Origin: Tsuneonella mangrovi
Lineage (GTDB): Bacteria; Pseudomonadota; Alphaproteobacteria; Sphingomonadales; Sphingomonadaceae
Reading direction: 5' to 3'
Length of the DNA: 64,000 bases
Assembly: GCF_002269345.1 (NCBI RefSeq)
Contig: NZ_CP022889.1
Span: 372,001 to 436,000 of the forward strand
Below, one piece after another: positions 33,811-42,361 of the stretch. The stretch's first letter is position 1. Each line of letters begins with the position of its first letter. The position numbers were made by a program, and so were the translations under genes. The notes under the pieces are model-generated. The model did not search any database and was not told where the DNA came from. It was given only the letters and a program-made list of their open reading frames with translations.

Positions 33811-36800
33811 TTACTCAAGCGCTGGCTGTGCATAGCTTTCCGACGCGGTCGACAAGCCGCTCTTGCGCGCTGCCAGCATCTCCGCAGGTATCGCGATCAG
33901 CTGCGGTGTCTGGGTGTAGAGCACTGCCGCCCTGACTGATCGCCCGGGATAGATCGCTTCGAGCGCCGCGGAATAAGCCGCCATCTGTCGCAACGTTGTC
34001 TCGGGCACGTCTTCGAGCCTGGAAGGCGGCCGACGCGCGGTCTTGAAATCGACCACGGTTACCTCTTCCGCCGTGACCAGAAGGCGGTCCGCCGTCCCGG
34101 CTATTACCTGCCCATCGACAGTGGCAGCCAGCGGAACTTCGGCCAGAGCCCCAAGTGCGAAAATGTCGGCGAATTCGGACTCTGCAAGCACTGCAATCGC
34201 AGCGGCTAGCATATCCTCACGCTCTTCCCTCTCGAGGTCTCCGGCTTGTCGCTCAAGCCATTGCCGGGCAGCATCTTCGCGTTGTGTCGCTGCGATGTCG
34301 GGCAAACGCTCCAGCAGGCGGTGGATCAGCACCCCGCGCCGGGCAGCAGTCTTGGCGATTTCGGGTGGTAGCGGAGGGTCTGCGCCTTGCTCGCCACCGG
34401 CGGACGACGGTGCCAGCGGGCGCGGAGGGCGCGGTTCAGATCCAACAGGCGTCACCGCCCACGCCGGGAGATCGACATCCTCCGTTCGCTCTGTTGCGTC
34501 CTTTGCGAAAGTTAGGGAACACATTTCGCCAAGTTGCCGCCGCGCACCCCAGATCGGATCGGTCAGCTCGTCATCGGTAAACAGCGGAGCGAGCCGCGCG
34601 TACCACGAATCAGGTGCCGGTTCGGTTTCTCGTTTCTTGAGGGGACCGCCGAGGAACAACGCCTCCTCGGCGCGGGTCATGGCGACGTATAGCAATCGCC
34701 AATGTTCCTCCCGCTCGGCTGCGGACATTGCCGTTTCCGCCGCTTCGATGCGACCGACTTTCTCTTCGCTGCGCAGGTTCGGCAAGGGAACGGTGCGCCC
34801 TTCACCATCCGGGAGATCCTCCGCCAACGTCAGCCCGCGCGTACGCGAGCTGTCGGGGTTGCCGGTTGCATCGGCGAGGATGACGATTGGCGCCTGCAGC
34901 CCCTTGCTGCCGTGCACCGTCATCACCCGCACAAGTCCTCCGCCGCCGTCGGCCTCGCGCTTGAGTTCGGCATCCCCGGCGTCGAACCAGGCGATGAAAC
35001 CGGCAAGACTGGGCGTATGTGCGCTGGCATAGGCGCTCGCCGCATTGAGCAGTTCGTTCACCGGATCGTTCGCTTCGTGACCGAGGCGGGAGACGATCGC
35101 CTTCCTGCCCTGCCACGGCCCGACGAGGATCCAGTGGAGCAAGGCTTGCGGCGGCTCGAAGTCGGCCCGTTGCAACAACCCGCGCAGCCGCTCGGCGGTC
35201 TCACGCTGGCGAGGAGCCGCGCCGCTGCGGATATGGTCCCACAGCCCCACGCCTCTCTTGCGCCAACCGTGATCGAGCAAGTCCTGCTGGCTCCACCCGA
35301 TCAGCGGTGAAACGAGCAGGCTGGCAAGGCTGAGGTCGTCGCGCGGCTGCGCAGCAAAGCGCAGTGCGGCCATCAGGTCCTGCACCGCGAGCGGCGCGCC
35401 CAGGCGCAATCGATCGACCCCTGCCACCGGCACGCCCGCCGCGTGCAGCCGGGCAACGATCAGGCCGGCCAGTTCGCTCCGCTTGCGTACGAGCACCATG
35501 ATGTCGCCCGGCTGAGCATTGCGGCGATGCTTGGCCAGAGGAAAACCCTCGTCGAGCCACATCTTGACCTGATCGGCGATCCGGTTGGCCATCGTGCGCT
35601 CGGGCGGGGACAGCCATTCATCCGGGCCGTCATCGTCAGTATCGTCCGTTTGCCCCGAGACAGGTTGCCACAGGCCCACGAGACCGGGCAGGCCCGATGT
35701 GTGGCTGACGTGCGGATCGGCGCGTTCGGGCAGGCCGAAATTGTCAGGTCCGATCGCCTTGATCGCGGCGTCGACGAAATCGAGCACTGGCTGCGCTGTG
35801 CGATAGGACCGCCCAAGGCCCAATTCGAGCAACTCGCGTGCACGGACATTGCTGCGCAGTTCGCGGGCGTTTTCCGCTGCCGCGCGCATTTCATCTCGAA
35901 ACCGCTGCCGTGCAGCTTCGAAATGCTTTGGGCTGGTGCCCTGAAACCCGAAGATCGCCTGCTTGTAATCACCGACCACGAAAATGGTCCGCAGCTTGCC
36001 GTCATGCTGCCCTTGCCCGGAGAAAAAGTCTCCGGTCAGCGCATCGATAATCGACCACTGGGCCGCGTTGGTATCCTGTGCCTCGTCGACGAGGATATGG
36101 TCGAACTGGCGGTCGAGCTTGTAGCGGATCCACGCAGCGAGGTCGGAATCACTCAGCAGCTCCGCCGCGCGACGGATCTGGTCGTCGAAATCGATCAAGC
36201 CTTCGCGCTGTTTGGCCGCATCCCACGCCAACGCAAACTTGCGGCCGATTTCGAGCGCGGGAGCGATCCAGTCGACCAGCTCAAGCAGCACCTGCACTGT
36301 ACGGACACGGTCGATCGATGCGAGAACGCGGTTGGACAATTCCTGATAGTCTGACGCCTGCTTTTCGAGGCTGGAGAGCGATCGCGCGGTCCCCTTTTGC
36401 GTAAACAGAGCAACCTGCATCGGAGCGATTGCAGCAACCCTGTCGGCTCCAACCGCTGCAAGGAAGTCCCCAATTGCCACGATCGAAGCGTCTGCGGTCT
36501 TTGTCCCCCACGCCTCGTTCGCGGCGAGCATCGACCTGAGCGCGACGACATCGAAGATCTCGTCCGTACAAAGCTGAGCTAGTGTCGCCTCTCCGGCATC
36601 TGCATCAAGCCCGAGCAATTGCGAGACGCGCGCACGCATCGGCGGTTGCCAGCTTCCCGGGCCGAACCATGCTTCGTGCGCCTGCGCGCAGCGCATCAGC
36701 CAAGCCCGCGCACCATCGGGCCCAAACCGCAAAGAGAGTTGCGCGAGCGGCTCGATTACCGAAGCATCGCCGCGCGCTTCCGCCTCGGCGACCAGCTCTG

Positions 36801-37287
36801 CAAGGACAGTGTGCGCAAGGGTTTCGCGATCACGATCTTCCATCGGGCGGTTGCCCGGCACGAGGCCCGCCTCTTCCGGGAACGCCGCCAGCAACCATTG
36901 CGAAAACGCGTGGATCGTGTCGATCCGCAGGCCTCCGCCCGGGCAATCTAGGACGCTCGCAAACAATGTCCGGGCGCGCGCTTGCGTTTCCGGGTCGACC
37001 GGCGCGCCGATGTCCTTGAGCTCCTTTGCAAGCGCTTCGGGCTTGAGGCGGACCCACCGGGCGAGCACGGTATTAACCCGCTCGGCCATCTCGGCAGCAC
37101 CGGCCTTGGTGAATGTCAGGCAGAGGATTTCCGATGGCCTGACATTCGGGCTCAACAGCAACCGAAGCACACGCGCAGAGAGCACCTGGGTCTTGCCGGT
37201 CCCGGCCGAAGCCGAGAGCCATACGCTGTCCGCAGGCTCAACTGCCTTTGCTTGCGCGTCGGTGAGCGGGAACACCTTGCCGCTCAT
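33811..37287 (-). CDS. addA: Double-strand break repair helicase-nuclease AddA
   Basis: AddA is the UvrD-like helicase and nuclease subunit of AddAB, the alphaproteobacterial replacement for RecBCD in processing broken DNA ends. The 1158-residue protein has Walker A SASAGTGKTQV near residue 25, the SF1 motif II VDEAQDTNAAQW, motif IV-VI regions including MTVHGSKGLQAPIVILAD and LLYVAMTRAEEALFL. A C-terminal PD-(D/E)XK nuclease core VVDFKTARRPP closes the protein. The ATG overlaps the addB stop by four bases (ATGA). Confidence 0.96.
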   Translation of the reverse strand: MSGKVFPLTDAQAKAVEPADSVWLSASAGTGKTQVLSARVLRLLLSPNVRPSEILCLTFTKAGAAEMAERVNTVLARWVRLKPEALAKELKDIGAPVDPETQARARTLFASVLDCPGGGLRIDTIHAFSQWLLAAFPEEAGLVPGNRPMEDRDRETLAHTVLAELVAEAEARGDASVIEPLAQLSLRFGPDGARAWLMRCAQAHEAWFGPGSWQPPMRARVSQLLGLDADAGEATLAQLCTDEIFDVVALRSMLAANEAWGTKTADASIVAIGDFLAAVGADRVAAIAPMQVALFTQKGTARSLSSLEKQASDYQELSNRVLASIDRVRTVQVLLELVDWIAPALEIGRKFALAWDAAKQREGLIDFDDQIRRAAELLSDSDLAAWIRYKLDRQFDHILVDEAQDTNAAQWSIIDALTGDFFSGQGQHDGKLRTIFVVGDYKQAIFGFQGTSPKHFEAARQRFRDEMRAAAENARELRSNVRARELLELGLGRSYRTAQPVLDFVDAAIKAIGPDNFGLPERADPHVSHTSGLPGLVGLWQPVSGQTDDTDDDGPDEWLSPPERTMANRIADQVKMWLDEGFPLAKHRRNAQPGDIMVLVRKRSELAGLIVARLHAAGVPVAGVDRLRLGAPLAVQDLMAALRFAAQPRDDLSLASLLVSPLIGWSQQDLLDHGWRKRGVGLWDHIRSGAAPRQRETAERLRGLLQRADFEPPQALLHWILVGPWQGRKAIVSRLGHEANDPVNELLNAASAYASAHTPSLAGFIAWFDAGDAELKREADGGGGLVRVMTVHGSKGLQAPIVILADATGNPDSSRTRGLTLAEDLPDGEGRTVPLPNLRSEEKVGRIEAAETAMSAAEREEHWRLLYVAMTRAEEALFLGGPLKKRETEPAPDSWYARLAPLFTDDELTDPIWGARRQLGEMCSLTFAKDATERTEDVDLPAWAVTPVGSEPRPPRPLAPSSAGGEQGADPPLPPEIAKTAARRGVLIHRLLERLPDIAATQREDAARQWLERQAGDLEREEREDMLAAAIAVLAESEFADIFALGALAEVPLAATVDGQVIAGTADRLLVTAEEVTVVDFKTARRPPSRLEDVPETTLRQMAAYSAALEAIYPGRSVRAAVLYTQTPQLIAIPAEMLAARKSGLSTASESYAQPALE

Positions 37288-40226
37288 GTCTCGCGGCCCA
37301 TCCATTCATCGAGGCGCATGAGCTGGTCGTACGTCGCATATCCGTCTGCGTCGGGGTTCAACCGCGCAGTGAACGCCTCACGGCCAAGGATCCATCGGTC
37401 GAGCGCATCGTCGAGATACTCCTGCGCCTTGGGCAGGAATGCATCTGGATCGAGTCCGCCGCGCGCACCGTCGACCTTGAGCGGCGTCTTGACGTAGCCG
37501 AACCCGGTTTCGCTGTCCTTGCTGCGCGCCAGCGACCAGTATTCGAACCGCGTCGCTTTGCCCGTTACGCTGGGAAACGCGCCGTTCTCGACCATCAATC
37601 CGAGCGTCCCGAGCTGGAGCGCGTAGCCTGCCTCGACTTGCGCGCCGCTGGGCGGCGAGCCGGTCTTGTAATCGACCACGGCAAAGCTGCCGTCTTCGAG
37701 CCGGTCTAGCCGGTCGATCCGCCCCCGTATGGTGACCCCGCGGCATTCGATTGTGCCCCATGCTTCGAACAGTTCGGGAGTTCGCGTCGGATCGCCGGCA
37801 ATGCGGTTCTGGACCCACTCGAGCGCTTTCATCAGCCGCGGTCGCCAGAGCGCACGGGTCAGCGGATGGGCGTGCATCTTGGCAAGCTGTTCTTCGGCGA
37901 TAACCTCGATATCGCGCCCGGTCTTGTGCCATTCCTCGAGGATCGCATGCGCCAGTTCGCCCTGCCACGCCGGGCCGGGCTCGGCATCGAGCGCATCGAG
38001 CTCGCGCAAGCCCATGATCGAGGACGCGTAGAACTGGTATGGGTCGGCGCGCAGTCGGTCGAGCGCTGTCACGCTAACCGCGACCCTGCGCTGTTCGGGC
38101 CCTGGATCGGGAGCCGGGCGCGGATATCGCGCGGCCGGCTCGGCATTATCGATCGCTTGCGCAAGCCGAACCGAACCGCGTTCCCGATGCCGGTCGAGAA
38201 GATCGCCCAAGATCGCTTCGACACGCAGCAGGAAACGCGAAGCGATAGCCGGCCCGCTTTCGTCGCGCCGCGCACGGCTCAACACGACTTCAGGCGCGCC
38301 CAATGCTGCGGCGAGATCGTGCGCGGAAAGGCCGATGCGGAAGTCCGCGCCAGGAACCCCGAGTGCACGCAAAACTGCCGGAGGAAGCAGAGGATCCGTT
38401 GCCGGACGAGCAGGCCAGGTGCCTTCGTTGAGCCCGCCGCAGATCACAAGGTCGGCACGAGCCATGCGCGATTCGATCAGGCCGTAGATCGCGACGCGCG
38501 GGTGGCCGCCATAAGGTGGACGGACCGAAATGGCTTCCATCGCATCGGCGAGCGCAGCGTGGATTTCGTCTGCCTCGATCAGGGTTCCAACATCGCGCGC
38601 GTGCGACCGAAGGTCCTCGACGAATTGCCCCAAGGCACGGCCGTCCTCGCGGCTCCACAGGGCATCGCCGCATAGCGCTTCGCCGGTTGCGGCAAGTCGG
38701 TCGAGCCAATCGGCGAGAGGCAACGTCTGTTCTGAGCAAAGCGGATCGAGGATTGTTGCGGTTTCATTCCACCAATCGGTAACTTGCGCTTCTTCGGCGA
38801 TCCCCGCCAAAGGGCCGAGACCCGGAGCTGGGCGCGGCCCGCGCAGGCATTCCTCGAACGCGCGGACGCAATCGAGCCATGCCCCGCGACGGTCCCCCAT
38901 GCGAACGAGCGGGTTGGACAGAGCGGCGATCAACGCGACGGGAGCAGCGCGTTCGGCAGCGACTTCCGCCAGTTGCAGCAGCATCCGCCCGGCGGCGGTG
39001 ATTGTCAGCGATCGCCCGGCCGAATCGTCGGCCTCCAGGTTCCAGCGGCGCAAGTGCTGCACCACCCGGCGGGCCAATGGACGGTCGGGCGTGACCAGCG
39101 CCACTCTCTTCTCAGGTTCGGCGACCGCTTGCCGGATGAGCAGCGCGATCGCTTGTGCTTCTTCCTCGGGGTTTGCGGTTTCCATGATCCTGACGCCTGC
39201 CAGGCGACGCTTTTCGGGTGGCAGGTCGACCCATGCCTTGCTCGCCTGCGGTGGCTGGAACAGGCTCGAAACAGCATGGCTGCGCTCGGGCTCGGCAGCG
39301 GCCAAACCCCGGCGGTGCCACGGCAGCACTTCGTCCCGGTTGATCCCCATCCGGTTGAGCAACAGCTTGAGGTGGTACTGCGGATGGGCAACCGCATCGC
39401 CTTCGCCGAACGGCGGGTCGCCCGGGTTGTCGCTGGCCCCGGCAGCGCCGAGCTCGTCCCAAACCTCACTTGACATCGTGAGGTCGAGGTCCGGCAGGAT
39501 GACCGCGCCCTTGGGCAGCTCGGATACGACGCGCAGCAGCCGTGCGAGCGCAGGTGCCGCGCTGGTAACACCGGCGGCCACGATCGGCGTCGGCGGCGGT
39601 GCCTCGCGCCAGCGCCGAGCGGCAAAATCGAACAGGCGATTGCGGCGCGTAGCGGCATCGGTCATTCCGCTGGCGTCCAGTTCGGCGAGCCATTTCGCCT
39701 GAACCCTGGCAAACCGCCGAGTCGCCCTCTGCCAATGGCCCGCCAGCTCGCCGACAATCCCGACGACGCGTTCCTCAAGCAGCTCTTCGGGCCCGATGTC
39801 TTCGACCAGCAAGCGGTCCATTGTTGTCGCAACGTCTCGGGCGAGCCTGAGGAGCGCCGAGCCGCGAGGTGCATCCTTGCCCAGTTCCTCGCGCACGATT
39901 TCGGCGAGCCGCAGCCAGCGCCGAGTCGGATCGACCGCAGGAGCGATGTCTGCCGCTCCCAGCGGGTCGAGCAACGCGCCGAGCGTTTCGTCGAGGTCGA
40001 GGTCGCCCACCACCGCCATTCGCGGCATCAGCATCCCGCCGCCGGAAGCGCGGATGAAGGCCTCTTGCACAGTCCGTGCTGCGCGGGTCGAAGGAAGCAG
40101 CAGGGTCAGCCGGGCAAGGCCGAATTCGGGTTCGGAATATCGCGGGATCAGACCGGCTACCAGGGCATCGGCAAAGCCGCGGTGCGCGGCGATCGAATAG
40201 ACGCTTGGTTGCTTCGCCTCAGACAC
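37284..40226 (-). CDS. addB: Double-strand break repair protein AddB (alphaproteobacterial type)
   Basis: AddB is the second subunit of the AddAB helicase-nuclease, with a catalytically inactive helicase fold that reads recombination hotspots in known systems. The 980-residue protein has ALLIRQAVAEPEKRVALVTPDRPLARRV in the helicase-like part, VICGGLNEGTWP, and a C-terminal nuclease domain with FAVVDYKTGSPPSGAQVEAGYALQL. I do not see the four-cysteine iron-sulfur arrangement of firmicute AddB, as expected for this clade. The start overlaps the end of murU by 8 bases. Confidence 0.94.
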   Translation of the reverse strand: MSEAKQPSVYSIAAHRGFADALVAGLIPRYSEPEFGLARLTLLLPSTRAARTVQEAFIRASGGGMLMPRMAVVGDLDLDETLGALLDPLGAADIAPAVDPTRRWLRLAEIVREELGKDAPRGSALLRLARDVATTMDRLLVEDIGPEELLEERVVGIVGELAGHWQRATRRFARVQAKWLAELDASGMTDAATRRNRLFDFAARRWREAPPPTPIVAAGVTSAAPALARLLRVVSELPKGAVILPDLDLTMSSEVWDELGAAGASDNPGDPPFGEGDAVAHPQYHLKLLLNRMGINRDEVLPWHRRGLAAAEPERSHAVSSLFQPPQASKAWVDLPPEKRRLAGVRIMETANPEEEAQAIALLIRQAVAEPEKRVALVTPDRPLARRVVQHLRRWNLEADDSAGRSLTITAAGRMLLQLAEVAAERAAPVALIAALSNPLVRMGDRRGAWLDCVRAFEECLRGPRPAPGLGPLAGIAEEAQVTDWWNETATILDPLCSEQTLPLADWLDRLAATGEALCGDALWSREDGRALGQFVEDLRSHARDVGTLIEADEIHAALADAMEAISVRPPYGGHPRVAIYGLIESRMARADLVICGGLNEGTWPARPATDPLLPPAVLRALGVPGADFRIGLSAHDLAAALGAPEVVLSRARRDESGPAIASRFLLRVEAILGDLLDRHRERGSVRLAQAIDNAEPAARYPRPAPDPGPEQRRVAVSVTALDRLRADPYQFYASSIMGLRELDALDAEPGPAWQGELAHAILEEWHKTGRDIEVIAEEQLAKMHAHPLTRALWRPRLMKALEWVQNRIAGDPTRTPELFEAWGTIECRGVTIRGRIDRLDRLEDGSFAVVDYKTGSPPSGAQVEAGYALQLGTLGLMVENGAFPSVTGKATRFEYWSLARSKDSETGFGYVKTPLKVDGARGGLDPDAFLPKAQEYLDDALDRWILGREAFTARLNPDADGYATYDQLMRLDEWMGRET

Positions 40227-40941
40227 CCTTCAGCACCGCTTCGGTCGGCTTGATCGCTTGCGGCGTGCCAACCTCGAACCATTGCCCGGTGAAGCTGGCG
40301 CCGAACAGGCGCTCCTCCTCGATCGCCCGTTCCCACAATTGCATCGTGCCGAAGCGCCCTTCCGGCGCATCGCGCAGCAGGTGGTGGCTCACGATCTGGA
40401 TCCCGGTGTAGATGAACGGCGCGATCCGTCCCGCGCGTCGCCGGGTGAGCCGCCCGTGCGGGTCCATATGGAAGTCGCCCTGCCCGGTGAAGTTGTTGGC
40501 ACGGGAATGCGGCACCACCAACAACAGCGCATCCATCCGCTTTGCGTCCCACAACTCGGACAGTTCGAGGAAGGCATTGCGCGGCCCGTCGAGCCAGATG
40601 TTGTCGGCGTTGAGGCAGAAGAACGGATCGGGTAGCAGGCCAGCGTTCACCGCCTTGACCATCCCGCCGCCGGTTTCGAGCAAGGCTTCGCGCTCGTCGG
40701 AGATCGTCACCTTCGGTGTCTTGCGGCCCTTGATGTGCGCTTCGAGAGAGTCGGCCAGGTAATGGACGTTGACCACCGCCTGGCCAATCCCGGCTTCGGC
40801 GAGGCGGTCGAGCGTGTGATCGATCAGCGCCTTGCCTGCGACGCGGACCATCGGCTTGGGCTGCGCAGCGGTGAGCGGACGCATTCGCTTGCCGAGGCCT
40901 GCCGCCATAACCATCGCGGTATCCGAAGCGAGCCCGCTCAC
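40219..40941 (-). CDS. murU: N-acetylmuramate-1-phosphate uridylyltransferase (MurU-like)
   Basis: This 240-residue nucleotidyltransferase has the signature AAGLGKRMRPLTAAQPKPMV, NADNIW for metal binding, and GQWFEVGTPQAI near the C-terminus. Together with the upstream AmgK-type kinase it matches the cell-wall recycling branch that turns N-acetylmuramate into UDP-MurNAc without passing through de novo MurA/MurB. The GTG start overlaps the amgK stop (GTGA), so the two are coupled. By fold alone it could be another sugar-1-phosphate nucleotidyltransferase; the neighbour makes MurU most likely. Confidence 0.9.
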   Translation of the reverse strand: MSGLASDTAMVMAAGLGKRMRPLTAAQPKPMVRVAGKALIDHTLDRLAEAGIGQAVVNVHYLADSLEAHIKGRKTPKVTISDEREALLETGGGMVKAVNAGLLPDPFFCLNADNIWLDGPRNAFLELSELWDAKRMDALLLVVPHSRANNFTGQGDFHMDPHGRLTRRRAGRIAPFIYTGIQIVSHHLLRDAPEGRFGTMQLWERAIEEERLFGASFTGQWFEVGTPQAIKPTEAVLKGV

Positions 40942-41927
40942 ATCAACTCTCCGCCAAAGTCGTCGCGGATATTGCGCGGGATATTGGCATCGAACCACGC
41001 GGCAACCGCGGCGAGCGCCGGATGCTCGAGATCGCGTTCCATCGCTTCCCAGACGCGCGGAATGTAAGCAAGGTAACGCTGTTTGCCATCACGTTTCCAT
41101 AGCCGGGCGAAGATACCGACGATCTTGGCGTTCCGCTGCGCGCCGAGCCGGGTGTAATCGGCATCGAAATCGGCGTCCGGGGACGCAAGCTCGCGATAAT
41201 GCGCCAGCATCGCCGCTTCCAGCTCGCGGCTGACGTCGCGCCGCGCATCCTGGAGCAATGAAACCAAGTCATAAGCCGGGTGGCCGACGAGCGCATCCTG
41301 GAAGTCGATCAGGCCTTGCGGCCCTCGCCCTTGTAGGTCCGGGCCAAGCAGCATGATGTTCTCTGCGTGGTAGTCGCGCAGCACGGTTACTCCGGGCAGC
41401 TGGCGAGCAAGCATGGGCGCGAGCGCTTCTTCCCAAGCCGCGACGTAGCCGTCCGCATCAACCTCGAGGCCCATCGCCGGGCAGTACCATTCAGTGAACA
41501 GGCCCGCTTCGCGCTGGTAGGTTGCCAAGTCGTAGGGCGGGAAAGGTCCGGGCGCGCAGCGGTGTAGCGTTGCGAGAACCGCCACAGCATCCGCGTAGGC
41601 TCCGTCTTCGCCAGATGGATTGGCATCGAGCCAGTCGCGCATCCGGTCGTCGCCGAAGTCCTCGAGCAGGACCCAACCTTGTGCTCCGTCAGCGGCGAAA
41701 ATCTGCGGCGCGCGCAGGTCGTGCTGCGAGAGCCAGGCGGCTACATCGAGAAACGGCTGCGGGTCCTCGTGCGGCGGCGGCGCATGCATCAACATCGCCT
41801 TGCGTTCGCCGTCGGCAATTCGGAAGTAGCGGCGAAACGACGCGTCACCGGGGATCGGGTCGATTGCGGCATTGCCCCAACCGGACTGGGCGAGAAAGGC
41901 GTGAATCCCGTCGGGCAGGTCGCTCAT
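40938..41927 (-). CDS. amgK: N-acetylmuramate/N-acetylglucosamine kinase (AmgK-like)
   Basis: This is a phosphotransferase of the aminoglycoside-phosphotransferase fold, 329 residues. PGDASFRRYFRI begins the ATP-binding part. VLRDYHAENIMLL is the catalytic loop and LIDFQDALVGHPAYDLVSLL the metal-binding DFQ region. AmgK phosphorylates MurNAc and GlcNAc at C1 in the anhydro-sugar recycling path found in Pseudomonas and Caulobacter. The ATG overlaps the tsaE stop (ATGA), and murU follows with another 4-base overlap. Confidence 0.9.
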   Translation of the reverse strand: MSDLPDGIHAFLAQSGWGNAAIDPIPGDASFRRYFRIADGERKAMLMHAPPPHEDPQPFLDVAAWLSQHDLRAPQIFAADGAQGWVLLEDFGDDRMRDWLDANPSGEDGAYADAVAVLATLHRCAPGPFPPYDLATYQREAGLFTEWYCPAMGLEVDADGYVAAWEEALAPMLARQLPGVTVLRDYHAENIMLLGPDLQGRGPQGLIDFQDALVGHPAYDLVSLLQDARRDVSRELEAAMLAHYRELASPDADFDADYTRLGAQRNAKIVGIFARLWKRDGKQRYLAYIPRVWEAMERDLEHPALAAVAAWFDANIPRNIRDDFGGELM

Positions 41928-42361
41928 GGTTCGCGCCCTAGCCAAGATGAACCGGGCAAGACAATCGCTGTTCTGCCCTCGCCCGCATTTTCGAGCGTTA
42001 CCGACAGGCACCCGGGCTCCTGCGCAAACCCGCCCGCGTTTTCGGGCCATTCGGCAATAAGTGCGGCACCTTCACGGTAGTCGTCGAGGCCAAGTTCCTC
42101 GATTTCGCCCGGTCGCTCCAGGCGGTAGAAGTCTGCATGGACGAGCGGCGGATCGAGCGCGTCATAGGTCTCGATAATCGTGAAAGTTGGCGAGGGAACT
42201 TCGCTCCGGTGACCGAGTGCGGCAATGATCGCTCTTGCAAGCGTCGTTTTCCCCGCCCCGAGGTCGCCCGACAGCGCCACGACATCGCCGACCCGGAGTT
42301 GGCCGGCGATCCGTGCGCCGAACACTTCCATTGCTGCAATGTCGGGGAGATCGACGATCAC
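41924..42361 (-). CDS. tsaE: tRNA threonylcarbamoyladenosine biosynthesis ATPase TsaE
   Basis: TsaE is the P-loop ATPase that works with TsaB and TsaD to install t6A at position 37 of ANN-decoding tRNAs. The 145-residue protein has GDLGAGKTTLARAII as Walker A, then SPTFTIIETYDA and VHADFYRL, which are typical family motifs, followed by IAEWPENAGG. It overlaps the preceding kinase gene and the following amgK gene by four bases each, placing it inside the long operon. Confidence 0.95.
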   Translation of the reverse strand: MIVDLPDIAAMEVFGARIAGQLRVGDVVALSGDLGAGKTTLARAIIAALGHRSEVPSPTFTIIETYDALDPPLVHADFYRLERPGEIEELGLDDYREGAALIAEWPENAGGFAQEPGCLSVTLENAGEGRTAIVLPGSSWLGREP